Positions 1-9,147 of a DNA stretch of 64,000 nucleotides are shown in pieces. The stretch is from positions 764,501-828,500 of the forward strand of contig NZ_CP039934.1 in assembly GCF_009792295.1 (NCBI RefSeq), given 5' to 3'. The stretch's first letter is position 1; every line of letters begins with the position of its first letter. Below the pieces are notes generated by a model. The model was not told where the DNA came from and made no database searches. It worked only from the letters and a program-made list of their open reading frames with translations. This DNA is from Myroides fluvii. GTDB taxonomy: Bacteria; Bacteroidota; Bacteroidia; Flavobacteriales; Flavobacteriaceae. Position numbers and translations under genes: made by a program.

Positions 1-551
1 AAGCGCTAGACTTAGAGATTAAAGCTTTACAACGTACCTATATGAAAGCCCAATTAGAGCTTTATCCAGATGCGAGAATTTTCCCTGACGCCAACAGTAC
101 CCTACGCGTTACGTATGGTAAAGTAGATGGTTATGCTCCAAAAGACGCTATCTATTATGAACCTGTTACTCACTTAGACGGAATTATGGAAAAATACGTT
201 CCTGAAGATTATGAGTTTGATGTTCCTGCTAAACTTATTGAGTTATACAATGCAAAAGACTATGGTGCGTATGCAGAAGATGGTAAACTACCTGTAAACT
301 TCATTGCGACCAACCACACAACAGGAGGAAACTCTGGAAGTCCAGCTATTGATGCACACGGAAATTTAATAGGATTAAACTTTGACCGCGTTTGGGAAGG
401 AACCATGAGCGATATTTACTATGATCCTGCAATTTGTAGAAACATTATGGTGGACGCACGCTACATTTTATTTATTATTGACAAGTTTGCAGATGCAAAA
501 CACCTAATAAATGAGATGAAATTAGTGAATCCTAAAAAAGATAAAAAATAA
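1..551 (+). CDS. dpp11: Dipeptidyl-peptidase 11-type S46 serine peptidase, C-terminal part
   Basis: The gene is cut by the window edge; the frame is open from base 3 and the last 180 or so residues are present. The family removes dipeptides from the N-terminus of peptides in the periplasm and feeds amino-acid-fermenting or asaccharolytic Bacteroidota. The nucleophile motif GNSGSP is visible. Eighteen residues after its serine comes an arginine (in NFDRVWEG), the same spacing as Ser655/Arg673 of Porphyromonas gingivalis DPP11, where that arginine sets Asp/Glu specificity; DPP7 has glycine there. I therefore call DPP11 rather than DPP7. The His and Asp of the triad lie outside the window. The C-terminal helix ends in a Lys-rich tail, and no sorting domain follows. 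Confidence 0.88.
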   Translation, partial: ALDLEIKALQRTYMKAQLELYPDARIFPDANSTLRVTYGKVDGYAPKDAIYYEPVTHLDGIMEKYVPEDYEFDVPAKLIELYNAKDYGAYAEDGKLPVNFIATNHTTGGNSGSPAIDAHGNLIGLNFDRVWEGTMSDIYYDPAICRNIMVDARYILFIIDKFADAKHLINEMKLVNPKKDKK

Positions 552-633
552 TACGCTGATTTACTGATAATTACGAATTATTTTTTTATATAAAAATATT
601 TTACAAAAACAAATAATTGAATGAAATATTTTC

Positions 634-641
634 TATATTTG
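634..641 (+). promoter_or_regulatory. Bacteroidota -7 promoter element for the small lipoprotein
   Basis: TATATTTG matches TAnnTTTG. It lies 37 bases before the lipoprotein ATG at 679, giving a leader of about 30 nt. No well-spaced TTG is seen upstream. Confidence 0.5.
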
Positions 642-678
642 TATCGAATTAATAATTAACTTTTATAACTTTAGTAAA

Positions 679-906
679 ATGAAAAAAATCGCATTAAGCA
701 TTGCTTTAGTAGCTATGATGGGAGTATCTTTTGTTTCTTGTAAAGACACTGCAAAAGAACCAGCTCAAGAAGAAGTAACAACTACAGAAGAAGTAGCTCC
801 AATCGAGGAAGCTCCTGCAACTGAAGAAGTTGTAACTGAAGAGGCTCCTGCTACAGAAGAAGCTCCTGCTACAGAAGCTCCAGCTACAGAAGAAGTTGCT
901 AAATAA
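679..906 (+). CDS. Small acidic repeat lipoprotein
   Basis: This 75-residue protein starts with a lipoprotein signal (MKKIALSIALVAMMGVSFVSC) whose cysteine at residue 21 would be lipidated. The mature part is almost entirely Glu, Thr, Ala and Pro, built from repeats of the type EEAPATE; the DNA repeats as well, which suggests growth by slippage. There is no globular domain. Similar Flavobacteriia lipoproteins exist but I know of no assigned role; a flexible, acidic tether in the envelope is a guess. The gene has its own promoter element and terminator, so it is a single transcription unit. Confidence 0.75.
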   Translation: MKKIALSIALVAMMGVSFVSCKDTAKEPAQEEVTTTEEVAPIEEAPATEEVVTEEAPATEEAPATEAPATEEVAK

Positions 907-921
907 TTTTAGCTAGCAATA

Positions 922-950
922 AAAAAGCTCCCACAAGGTGGGAGCTTTTC
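922..950. terminator. Bidirectional intrinsic terminator
   Basis: An 11-bp stem, AAAGCTCCCAC with GTGGGAGCTTT around a 3-base loop, has A and T runs on both sides. It ends both the lipoprotein gene on + and the GH3 gene on -. Confidence 0.9.
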
Positions 951-971
951 TTTTTTATATCCTTTCCATTT

Positions 972-2486
972 TTACTTATTCAAGACTAATAATTCTTCTA
1001 GAATTTTTCTTTCATTCGATAAACGAGGTACTTTGTGTTGTCCTCCTAATTTATCACTTCCCTTTAACCAATCGTAAAATAATCCTTGACGCGCCTGATG
1101 TAAAACCAATGGATTTAAGGTCATATTGTTATATCGCTTAGCCTCATAATCTGAATTGACTTCTTGAAGACATTGATCTAATACTTCTGAAAACTTATTT
1201 AAATCGCGAGGAGCTTTAGTGAACTCTACAATCCATTCATGTGCTCCTTTTTCTGTTCCTGCCATAAAAATAGGGGCAACTGTATATTCGGCCATTTCTA
1301 CTTGAAATAAAGAACAAGCTTTCGCCAAAGCGCGATCTGTATTTTCTACCATCAACTCTTCACCAAATACATTAATGTGATGCTTCGTTCTTCCGGTGAT
1401 CTTAATTCGATAGGGCAATAAACTCGTAAAACGAACCGTATCTCCAATCAAATAGCGCACTAAACCAGCATTCGTAGTAATTAACATGGCGTAGTTCTTT
1501 CCTATTTCAACATCCCTTAGAGCAATGATTCGCTGAGCACTCGTACCAAAAGTATCCATAGGGATAAACTCATAGAAAATACCATAGTCTAACATCAAGA
1601 GCAATTCATTGCAGCCATTTTGATCTTGAATAGCAAAAAACCCTTCTGAAGCATTGTAGATTTCGTAATACTTGAAGTCACCACTAGGCAGTAATTTTTG
1701 GTATTGCTCTCTATAGGGCTCAAAACTCACTCCGCCGTGAAAATAAACTTCTGCGTTTGGCCATAAATCTAATAAACTTCCTTTTCCTGATTCTTGCATA
1801 ATCTTATTAAAAAGAACCAACATCCAGGAGGGAACACCCATAAAACTCGTTACATTTTCATTTTGCACTTCCTTAATAATCGCATTCATTTTAGTTTCCC
1901 ATTCTGCCATCAACGAAGTTTTATTGGAAGGCGTACTACTAAACTCCGCCCAAAAAGGCATATTATCGATTAAAATAGCAGATAAATCACCAAAAATCGT
2001 ATTGTTATCTTCATACAACTGTTTACTTCCACCCAATCGCAATCCTTTTCCTGTAAATAACTGGGAATTTTCATTGTTGTTGAGATACAAGCAAAGTAAA
2101 TCCTTAGCTGCTTTATAATGACAGTTCTCTAAAGCTTCATTACTAACGGGAATGAACTTACTCTTCGCATTGGTTGTACCACTTGATTTAGCAAACCAAC
2201 GAATAGGCTCAGACCAAAAAATATTATTTTCGCCTCTTCTAGCCCTTTCTATAAAAGGTTCAAACTCTTCATAGGTATAAATAGGCACACGTTCTGCAAA
2301 CGTTTCATAACTTTTAATACTCGCATAATCATATTGCTTTCCTAGTAAAGTTTTTTCATTCGCCTTAATTAAGCTTAAAAAAACATCATTTTGAACCTCA
2401 TTGGGGTATTTTCGAAATAAATCTATTTGATGAATTCTCTTTTTCAGAATCCATGAAGCAATAGAATTAACAATTGTCAGTGCCAT
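972..2486 (-). CDS. GH3-family acyl-adenylate synthetase-like protein
   Basis: The 504-residue protein belongs to the GH3 family of the ANL adenylating superfamily, best known from plant enzymes that join amino acids to jasmonate or auxin; bacterial substrates are unknown. The ATP-binding motif SSGTTNAKSKFIPVS is near residue 100, and the C-terminal domain hinge (ITGRTKHHINVFGEELMVEN) is present. The start was set at the ATG giving MALTIVNSIASWILKKR, because the 13 extra codons upstream do not look like this family. It stands alone, convergent with the small lipoprotein and divergent from the DUF2797 gene. Confidence 0.87.
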   Translation of the reverse strand: MALTIVNSIASWILKKRIHQIDLFRKYPNEVQNDVFLSLIKANEKTLLGKQYDYASIKSYETFAERVPIYTYEEFEPFIERARRGENNIFWSEPIRWFAKSSGTTNAKSKFIPVSNEALENCHYKAAKDLLCLYLNNNENSQLFTGKGLRLGGSKQLYEDNNTIFGDLSAILIDNMPFWAEFSSTPSNKTSLMAEWETKMNAIIKEVQNENVTSFMGVPSWMLVLFNKIMQESGKGSLLDLWPNAEVYFHGGVSFEPYREQYQKLLPSGDFKYYEIYNASEGFFAIQDQNGCNELLLMLDYGIFYEFIPMDTFGTSAQRIIALRDVEIGKNYAMLITTNAGLVRYLIGDTVRFTSLLPYRIKITGRTKHHINVFGEELMVENTDRALAKACSLFQVEMAEYTVAPIFMAGTEKGAHEWIVEFTKAPRDLNKFSEVLDQCLQEVNSDYEAKRYNNMTLNPLVLHQARQGLFYDWLKGSDKLGGQHKVPRLSNERKILEELLVLNK

Positions 2487-2594
2487 ATATACATTATTAA
2501 TAAAGTAAACTCCTTTTTTCTGCAAAAAGAGAATCTAAACAATAAATTTTGTTTTTGTACTTTTACTCCTTACCCAAAAATAACAATTTTATTT

Positions 2595-3392
2595 ATGCTA
2601 TACGAAGGAGTTTTAAACAAAATGCAAACGGAATGGAGTAGCCCAATTGAATACTATTTGGTCTTTCAAAATAACTTCATCAATTTGAATCAAGTATTAG
2701 ATCGTCGACTAAAAATTTCATTTGTCGATTACCAATGTTTGAACTGTGGCTTACACAAAAAAATATTCCGCCAAGGGTTTTGTTACGACTGTTTTTATGC
2801 GAGCCCTGCTGTGGGAGATTGGATTATGCGTCCAGAATTAAGCACGGCCCATTTGGGAATTGCAGATCGAGATTTAGCTTATGAAAGCAAGGTTCAATTA
2901 CAACCGCATATTGTTTATCTAGCAGCTTCTAGCGATGTGAAAGTAGGGGTTACGCGCAAAACGCAAGTTCCTACCCGTTGGATTGACCAAGGGGCTTCAA
3001 GTGCAATTCCCATTATTGAAGTGCCCAACCGCTATTTGGCAGGAATTACAGAAGTCGCTTTAAAAGATTTATTTACAGATAAAACAAATTGGCGAAAAAT
3101 GTTGCAAAATGATATCATCGACACTGATTTGTTATCCATTAGAAATACATTAGGAGATAAACTTCCTGAAGAAGTGCAACCTTACTTTGCCTCTACCTCA
3201 GCAGATTTATGTCAATTAAATTATCCCGTGTTAGAATTTCCAACTAAAATAAAAAGTTTAAACCTAGATAAAACGCCAGCTTATCAAGGTGTTTTAAAGG
3301 GAATAAAAGGGCAGTATTTACTATTTGAAGACGGTACGGTATTCAATATTAGAACGTATGAAGGTTATGTCGTTCAAATTGACATTGAATAA
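2595..3392 (+). CDS. DUF2797 family protein with a Cys4 zinc-binding motif
   Basis: This 265-residue protein matches the DUF2797 family as I know it. Two CxxC pairs (CLNC and CYDC, about residues 49-71) probably bind zinc. The middle (VYLAASSDVKVGVTRKTQVPTRWIDQGAS) resembles the GIY-YIG-like core reported for this family, but the biochemical role is not known. It is a single gene with a bidirectional terminator behind it. A T-rich element TTTTTGTAC at about 2550 could be its promoter. Confidence 0.8.
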   Translation: MLYEGVLNKMQTEWSSPIEYYLVFQNNFINLNQVLDRRLKISFVDYQCLNCGLHKKIFRQGFCYDCFYASPAVGDWIMRPELSTAHLGIADRDLAYESKVQLQPHIVYLAASSDVKVGVTRKTQVPTRWIDQGASSAIPIIEVPNRYLAGITEVALKDLFTDKTNWRKMLQNDIIDTDLLSIRNTLGDKLPEEVQPYFASTSADLCQLNYPVLEFPTKIKSLNLDKTPAYQGVLKGIKGQYLLFEDGTVFNIRTYEGYVVQIDIE

Positions 3393-3407
3393 AAAAGGAA
3401 GCACTAG

Positions 3408-3447
3408 AAATACCCCAAAAAGTTAGACTCTTTTTGGGGTATTTTTT
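3408..3447. terminator. Bidirectional intrinsic terminator
   Basis: A perfect 15-bp stem, AAATACCCCAAAAAG with CTTTTTGGGGTATTT around a 7-base loop, is flanked by A and T runs. It separates the DUF2797 gene from the decayed toxin-antitoxin locus. Confidence 0.92.
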
Positions 3448-3452
3448 ATACT

Positions 3453-3710
3453 TCATTTTCTGTTCAATTGATTTTCAATATCTTTTATCCTTTTCAACAA
3501 TTCACTCCAAGACAAACTCTCTCCCATAATCATATATTCTTGCATAGTAGCGTAATCAGCCTTCCAACGACTCGTCACTTCTTCTGGTGGCAAAATACGA
3601 AGTTTACCCTTTTTATGATTGCTGTAATTTAATCCTCTTATTGGTGTCATTCGTTGTCGATGTTCTACTAATAGATCAAATAACCTATCATCTGCAATAG
3701 CGAGTAGACC
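3453..3710 (-). pseudogene. C-terminal remnant of an AbiEii-type nucleotidyltransferase toxin
   Basis: The open frame reads about 85 residues back from the stop to an in-frame TAG at 3711-3713. The segment LLVEHRQRMTPIRGLNY, then ILPPEEV, YATMQEYMIMGESLS and an ELLKRIKDIENQL tail, is typical of the C-terminus of AbiEii/AbiGii-like nucleotidyltransferase toxins, which are about 300 residues long. The catalytic GS...D.D N-terminal domain is missing. Between this fragment and the upstream antitoxin stop (3714-3771, minus strand) one frame reads KKVIIEQTNLSLGS, which resembles the usual toxin N-terminus. This points to a large internal deletion plus stops rather than a missing upstream half. It should not make a working toxin. 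Confidence 0.72.
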
Positions 3711-3771
3711 CTAAGGAAAGGTTAGTTTGTTCTATGATTACTTTTTTTGTTCTTTTTTCAAGTCATTCCAC

Positions 3772-4380
3772 CTACACCGCTGATGAGTAAAGTTGATTAA
3801 TTATTTCTTGAATCCATCTTGGGGCGTGTTTCAGCTGAGTCATTCGTGCATTTTGATCCACCTGCTTTACAGCAGGCAATAGTAAATTGAGAAAAGAAGG
3901 GCTAATTTCTTTTTTTTCCTTTGCTCTCAATGCTTGTACAAGGAGAAATAATAACTTATCCTTAATCAAAAATGTCTTAGGCACCGTGCGTTTAAAATAA
4001 ATCGTTCTCGTGCCTATGGTAATTTCTCTAGGTGAACCATCGGTTAAATACACCACTTTCAAAGGGATTTAAGTAGTTAATCCTAGTAAATATTGCGCCA
4101 TAACTCCTGTAGGTGCAATTTTAATTTTATCGCGTTTTGCAATTTTTATGGCTATATCTTCTATACTGGGATATAGCTTTCCCAACAAACGATCTTCTTT
4201 AGGCTTGACGTAGATACCCTGTGCAATTCGTTCTATACTTTGCTTCTTCTCTAATCGAAAAAGCACTTGTCGGATATTATCAGCGGTACCATAAGCGGTA
4301 AAATCATCCGCAAAAAAAACATGTCCTTTATAGGATTGTACAATTTTGTTTTCGATTTGATTTTGAACTGAATTTTCCAT
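3772..4380 (-). pseudogene. DUF6088/AbiEi-like antitoxin gene broken by one nonsense codon
   Basis: Two reading frames in the same phase (4380-4069 and 4062-3772) read as one DUF6088-type protein of about 202 residues if the TAA at 4069-4071 is ignored. The family sequence across the break reads GLTT-stop-IPLKVVYLTDGSPRE, where relatives carry a glutamine, so a C-to-T change (CAA to TAA) explains it. The N-terminal winged-helix part (residues 1-100) is intact and the C-terminal domain is cut off. DUF6088 proteins are the AbiEi-like antitoxin partners of AbiEii-like toxins. A truncated DNA-binding domain could still be made. The second half appears to have only a TTG start. Confidence 0.78.
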
Positions 4381-4389
4381 TTCACCTAG

Positions 4390-4432
4390 CTTATTATGTC
4401 ACAAAAACAAGTTTTTTTTGTGACACAATAAG
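4390..4432. promoter_or_regulatory. Operator-like inverted repeat upstream of the AbiEi-like gene
   Basis: Two 18-base arms, CTTATTATGTCACAAAAA (4390-4407) and TTTTTGTGACACAATAAG (4415-4432), match at 17 of 18 positions around a 7-base spacer. It sits 10 bases before the antitoxin ATG. AbiEi antitoxins are known to repress their own operon by binding inverted repeats at this place, so an autoregulatory operator is the likely role. A transcript hairpin is the alternative. Confidence 0.65.
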
Positions 4433-4472
4433 TTAAAAAGAAACATTAAAGTACTTAAGTATACCGCATTAA

Positions 4473-4508
4473 AAAAGGAGTGAAGTACTTTAATACTTCA
4501 CTCCTTTT
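4473..4508 (-). terminator. Intrinsic terminator of the AsmA-like gene
   Basis: A perfect 15-bp stem (AAAAGGAGTGAAGTA with TACTTCACTCCTTTT) around 6 bases lies just past the stop of the minus-strand AsmA-like gene. Confidence 0.88.
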
Positions 4509-4525
4509 ATTTACTTTTCTTTTAT

Positions 4526-7177
4526 TTACTCACTTTTCTTTTTGCCAAATAGATCTTTCAATCCTTTGCTTATCTTATCAACGGTTTCTTCCGTTTCTTT
4601 TTTCTTTTTTTCCTCTTCTGGGGTTGACTCTCCATTTGCATTTTCTTTCCCTTTATTTCCTCCAGTCAACAAATCCTTTAACGCATCTTTTCCTTTATCA
4701 AGGTATTTATTCGCTTGATCTTCGGCAATCTGTTTGGTTAAGTTCGTCACTACCTCGTTCATATTAGTTCCTACTTTCGGCGCACTAAAATTACCTGTTA
4801 AGTCTACTTTTACTGGAATAGCATCGTATTTAGCGCTTTCTTGTGGACTTAATTTAGCTAATAGGTTCGCTACATCTGATCCTAGCATTTTCGCTGGCAC
4901 CTTGAAATCTAACGCATAATTCATTTGTTGGTCAAAACCGTGTTCTCCTGAAATTTGAACATTCATATCTTTTACTTTCAAGTCAAAGGGAGAAACTTGT
5001 ACTTTACCATCTTTGAATTTTAAATGAATGCGTTTATTGTTTAAATCTAATTTACTCAAATCAACAAATTTCACGGCTGAATCTAAAGAAGAAAGCAATT
5101 TCGAATTGGCTACATTCACTTGTGAATTCAAGATATCTCCTGTTAAATCTCCAGATAGCGTATTCATAATCGGCGAAAAATCACTTCCTTCTAACTGCCC
5201 ATCCAATTTAATGGTAGCGTTGATATTCCCTGCAATAATTCCAGCAATAGGGGCAATCTTTTTTAAGAACTCGAATTGCGTAAACGTTTCTTTGATATCC
5301 AAGGTCTTCAAGCCTAAATCCATATTGAATTTGGGTTGAGCTGTTTTAGTCGACACATCACCTGCAAACGCCAACTTTCCACCAAAAAGATCCGTCGTCA
5401 TATTTTCTAAACGCGCCGTTTCATCCTTTACAACTAGTCGTCCTTTTACATTTTTAAGTGTTAGATTATCATAAACAACCGTTTTGGCATCTGCATTAAT
5501 GGTACAGTCTAAAAAAGCGGGAATCTTTAAAGCCTCACCTTGTGCTACTGGTTTTGCTTTATCTGTTTTATCTTTCTCTGTGGTAGGAGCTGTTGCTTCT
5601 TCTTTTAGTAAATCTGCCAACACAAAATTAGTCGATCGAACATTGAAATTTCCTTTCAACGTTTGTTTATTGAATAAGAATCCATATAAATTATCCAAGC
5701 GTCCATCGGCAGCTACATCTGTTTGACCTGTAGCTAAAATAAATTTATTCAAGCTCACGTGATTGGTATTAAACGCAAGAGCAGCTTCTTTGATATCCAA
5801 AGGTTTTGCCATCGCATCTGACGCAAAATGAAAATTGGTTAAACTAATATCCCCTGCATTTTTGATGTTTTGATATTGGCTTTTCTCTACCGAATTCATA
5901 TCAAAATTGGTTGTCACATTCGCCCTTAAAATTCCAGTCAATGGCACATCTAATTGTACAGGATACGCTTTAGACACATTGGCTAAATTAATCACCCCAT
6001 TCAATTTCGCATCCACAAGTGGGTTTTCGGTCAAATTTTTAATATTTGCGCTCGCATTAAAAACATCTTGATCAATTTTAAAAGACAATTTATTCAAATC
6101 AACATAAGTATCTTTCACCAACCCTGTTTTATTCATGATTTGCATGTCCAAAACAATTTGCTCTACAGCTTTAGGTAAGTCAGGATACTTAAATGAAGCT
6201 TTGTTTGCCGCCATTTCAATCGCTAATGTAGGAATAGTCGTTTCCGTTAAATTCCCTTTCACCTGTCCTGCTACTTTAAATTCCCCTGTTGTTGTTACCC
6301 CTTTTAGTCCCCCTGCGTACGCTTCGGGAATGAGTCCCAAAAAGTTTTTAAAGTCTGAATCTGGTGTAGCAAAAGACAAATCAAAAGCCTGCCCTTCTTC
6401 TAACAATTGAATTTTTCCATCAAATTGCAAAGGCAGTTGGTTGATCAACGCTGTATTTTCTTTGAAGCTGTAGATTTGTTGATCCATATCCATGCCAATC
6501 ATCGCATTCAAAGACAACTGCACTTGATTTAAAAAAGAGGTTCCATCCATAACAAAAGAAACTTTTGCGTTGGATTTCGTATCTAAATCTAGAACATTAG
6601 CCGTTAAATTTCCTTTTCCTTCGTGGTTGAACTCCTCTATGATAAATTTCATTTTCGAGCTTAGATCCGTATAGGTAATCTTGGTATTTTCAATTTGATA
6701 ATGCTGTAAAGCCAGTGAAAAAGGTTTATCTTCTTTCTCTTCCTCCTCGTCTTTTTCGTCCTCGTCTTTTAATGCAATATCGTAGTTGGCAATTCCTTGC
6801 TCATTGACTAAAACGTTAATTGCCGCGTCTTTCAATAGAATTTCTTGAATGTTCATCGGTTTATCTGCCCCATTAAACAACTCCATGACGGACATTTGCA
6901 ATCCAATAGTCTGAGCATGCAATAAAGTATCCCCTGCGAAAGGCTCATTGTTGACAATGGTTAATCCGTCAATGGTTACTGTTGCTTTGGGAAAATTTTT
7001 GAGTAAACTCAAATTCACCTTGTCAAAAGACACCGTTGCCGTTAGGTTATCATTGATCGTTTTCAGTACTAAATCTTGAATTTTACCCTTAAATAAAAAG
7101 GGTGCGGCAAGTAAAAGTAGGAATAGTCCCACTATAATTCCACCGACCCATAATGCAATTTTCTTTTTCATAATCAT
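4526..7177 (-). CDS. AsmA-family envelope protein
   Basis: The 883-residue protein has one N-terminal membrane segment (residues about 5-30) followed by a very long beta-rich region and a C-terminal AsmA-like domain (about 560-800), then a Lys/Glu-rich tail. AsmA/TamB/YhdP-like proteins bridge the inner and outer membranes and are linked to phospholipid transport and outer-membrane assembly; the Bacteroidota members are less studied. A Glu/Asp/Lys-rich loop near residues 138-152 (DEDEKDEEEEKEDK) is unusual. The start could equally be the ATG two codons downstream (7171). It has its own terminator and is separated from sppA by another terminator, so it is a single transcription unit. Confidence 0.85.
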   Translation of the reverse strand: MIMKKKIALWVGGIIVGLFLLLLAAPFLFKGKIQDLVLKTINDNLTATVSFDKVNLSLLKNFPKATVTIDGLTIVNNEPFAGDTLLHAQTIGLQMSVMELFNGADKPMNIQEILLKDAAINVLVNEQGIANYDIALKDEDEKDEEEEKEDKPFSLALQHYQIENTKITYTDLSSKMKFIIEEFNHEGKGNLTANVLDLDTKSNAKVSFVMDGTSFLNQVQLSLNAMIGMDMDQQIYSFKENTALINQLPLQFDGKIQLLEEGQAFDLSFATPDSDFKNFLGLIPEAYAGGLKGVTTTGEFKVAGQVKGNLTETTIPTLAIEMAANKASFKYPDLPKAVEQIVLDMQIMNKTGLVKDTYVDLNKLSFKIDQDVFNASANIKNLTENPLVDAKLNGVINLANVSKAYPVQLDVPLTGILRANVTTNFDMNSVEKSQYQNIKNAGDISLTNFHFASDAMAKPLDIKEAALAFNTNHVSLNKFILATGQTDVAADGRLDNLYGFLFNKQTLKGNFNVRSTNFVLADLLKEEATAPTTEKDKTDKAKPVAQGEALKIPAFLDCTINADAKTVVYDNLTLKNVKGRLVVKDETARLENMTTDLFGGKLAFAGDVSTKTAQPKFNMDLGLKTLDIKETFTQFEFLKKIAPIAGIIAGNINATIKLDGQLEGSDFSPIMNTLSGDLTGDILNSQVNVANSKLLSSLDSAVKFVDLSKLDLNNKRIHLKFKDGKVQVSPFDLKVKDMNVQISGEHGFDQQMNYALDFKVPAKMLGSDVANLLAKLSPQESAKYDAIPVKVDLTGNFSAPKVGTNMNEVVTNLTKQIAEDQANKYLDKGKDALKDLLTGGNKGKENANGESTPEEEKKKKETEETVDKISKGLKDLFGKKKSE

Positions 7178-7202
7178 CTAATTTTATACAAAATAACAAA
7201 AA

Positions 7203-7237
7203 AAAGAGTCAACTCAAATGAGATGAGTTGACTCTTT
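7203..7237 (-). terminator. Intrinsic terminator of sppA
   Basis: A 14-bp stem, AAAGAGTCAACTCA with TGAGTTGACTCTTT, follows the sppA stop on the minus strand and is preceded by A-runs on the plus strand. Confidence 0.87.
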
Positions 7238-7260
7238 CCATATATTAGGTAAATCTTAAC

Positions 7261-9021
7261 CTATTGAATCTTAATTTCGAAAGGCATTATCGCCTGTGCT
7301 CCTTTCAGTGAATTGAAATAATTTAATCGCTCTATCATTTCAAAATTCGCTTGTCCGATTTTTTCTTTCAACAATTCATCCTGTGTTTGCATGATTGAGG
7401 CACCTAAGAAATTGCGCAATAAATCATTAAATTTTAATTCATATTCCGGGTAACTTACTACGTTGTAGTTATCGATTTCCACTTTATTCGCTGCGTATGC
7501 AATAGCAGCATCTAGACCACCTAGTTCATCCACTAATCCTTTTTCTAAAGCATCTACACCGGTCCAAACGCGTCCTTGTGCAATTTCATCTACTTTTTCA
7601 AACGTCATACCACGACCAGCAGCTACTCGATTTACAAACGTTTCATAGATAAATTCGATACTTTCAGTAATTTCCGTTTTAAATGATTCATCCACTTTTC
7701 GGAATGGACTATATGAAGTGGCATTTTGATGTGTTTTCACTTGTTCTGCATTTACTCCGTATTTCGTAGCTAGCGTACTAAAGTTTGGCAACATACCAAA
7801 TACGCCAATAGATCCTGTAATCGTTGCCGGATCAGCAAAAATACGATCTGCACCACAAGCGATATAATATCCACCTGAAGCGGCTAAATCTCCCATAGAA
7901 ACAATTACAGGTTTCACTTTTTTCGTTAATTCGATTTCTCTCCAAATCAATTCTGAAGTCAATGCACTACCTCCTGGGCTATTTACACGCAATACAATAG
8001 CTTTTACTTTGTCATTTTGACGTGCTTTTTTTAAGGCTCTATTGATAGATCCCTCTCCTATAAAGCTCACATTTCCTTCTCCATTTAGGATTTGTCCTTG
8101 TGCATAAATCACAGCAATCTGATCTGTAGTTGATTTTTTCGCACTTGATACATCTGCTTTAATATATTCTAATACATCAATTTTGTTGTACTCTTTATCT
8201 TGAGCGACTGCTAATGCTTTTTTAATTCCTGCGTGATACTCATCCTCATAGGCAACTTTATCCACTAGTTTTACTTGTACCGCTCTTTCAGGTGTTCTTG
8301 CAGCCAAGTTGGTAGCAATGGCATTTAAACTATCTACACTAATATTTCTACTTTTTGAAATATCATTCACTAAGGTGCTCCAAATAGAATTTAAGAAAAC
8401 CGTAATTTGCTCTCTATTCGCTTCGCTCATTTCTTTTTCTAAATAAGGCTCAACTGCACTTTTGTATTTTCCATGGCGGATTACTTCCATGTGAACCCCC
8501 GTTTGATCTTGTAGTCCTTTTAGGTATAAAATTTCAGTTGACAATCCGCGAAAATCAACAGCTCCAACTGGATTAACATAAACCGTATCGGCAACTGACC
8601 CCAAATAATACTCTCCTTGAGTAAACGCATTTGCATAAGATAGTACGAATTTACCACTTTGTTTAAAGTCTTGTAATTTCTCTCTAATTTCTCTGCGTTG
8701 CACAAAACCTAGAGATGAAACGTTATTGAGAATAGAGATTCCCTTAATGCGATCATCATCCTTGGCTTGTTCAATTGCCATCAGAACATTGGATACTCCG
8801 TCTTTATTTTCATCAGAAAAATTAAAATCTTTATAACTGAATTTCCCACCATAATCGTATTGAACAGTTGATAAATCCAAAGTAAGTACTGAATTATTTT
8901 TCACCACTACTTTCTCAGTGCTTCCTGCCGCTGCTGCAATGGCGATAAAAATAAAAAACAACAATCCGAAAAAGATAAATAATCCCACGATTGTTGCCAA
9001 TAAATTTCTTAAAAACTTCAT
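7261..9021 (-). CDS. sppA: Signal peptide peptidase SppA, long (67K) type
   Basis: The 586-residue membrane-bound serine/lysine protease cleaves leftover signal peptides after secretion. An N-terminal membrane anchor (about residues 5-35) is followed by two tandem SppA/ClpP-fold domains, as in Escherichia coli SppA. The general-base lysine is in RHGKYKSAVEPYL (about residue 187) and the nucleophile serine in GDLAASGGYYIACGADRIF (about residue 376). I chose the ATG giving MKFLRNLLATIVG. The 23 extra upstream codons are polar, do not fit the family and would put extra residues before the anchor. It diverges from the folK-dNK gene, with only 126 bases between starts. Confidence 0.92.
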   Translation of the reverse strand: MKFLRNLLATIVGLFIFFGLLFFIFIAIAAAAGSTEKVVVKNNSVLTLDLSTVQYDYGGKFSYKDFNFSDENKDGVSNVLMAIEQAKDDDRIKGISILNNVSSLGFVQRREIREKLQDFKQSGKFVLSYANAFTQGEYYLGSVADTVYVNPVGAVDFRGLSTEILYLKGLQDQTGVHMEVIRHGKYKSAVEPYLEKEMSEANREQITVFLNSIWSTLVNDISKSRNISVDSLNAIATNLAARTPERAVQVKLVDKVAYEDEYHAGIKKALAVAQDKEYNKIDVLEYIKADVSSAKKSTTDQIAVIYAQGQILNGEGNVSFIGEGSINRALKKARQNDKVKAIVLRVNSPGGSALTSELIWREIELTKKVKPVIVSMGDLAASGGYYIACGADRIFADPATITGSIGVFGMLPNFSTLATKYGVNAEQVKTHQNATSYSPFRKVDESFKTEITESIEFIYETFVNRVAAGRGMTFEKVDEIAQGRVWTGVDALEKGLVDELGGLDAAIAYAANKVEIDNYNVVSYPEYELKFNDLLRNFLGASIMQTQDELLKEKIGQANFEMIERLNYFNSLKGAQAIMPFEIKIQ

Positions 9022-9135
9022 AGTATTACGTTTTATTTCATTAGTAGTTCCTATCGAACAAATGTTACAAAATAAGTATTTTATTTTCATTCAATATCTC
9101 CTACAAAGTTAGCATTATTTAAAATTTCTTTTACT

Positions 9136-9143
9136 TACTTTTG
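9136..9143 (+). promoter_or_regulatory. -7 promoter element very close to the folK-dNK start
   Basis: TACTTTTG fits TAnnTTTG and ends only four bases before the ATG at 9148. If it is used, the transcript would start at or near the A of the ATG and be leaderless. No clear TTG lies 17-20 bases upstream. Confidence 0.45.
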
Positions 9144-9147
9144 TCTC

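Noticed and set aside
2487..2525. Upstream in-frame ATG of the GH3 gene
   Set aside because: The 13 added residues are unlike the family N-terminus; the internal ATG at 2486 gives the expected start.
4526..7177. Several plus-strand frames of 60-100 codons within the AsmA-like gene
   Set aside because: They are shadows of the long minus-strand gene, with no recognisable protein pattern and no start signals.
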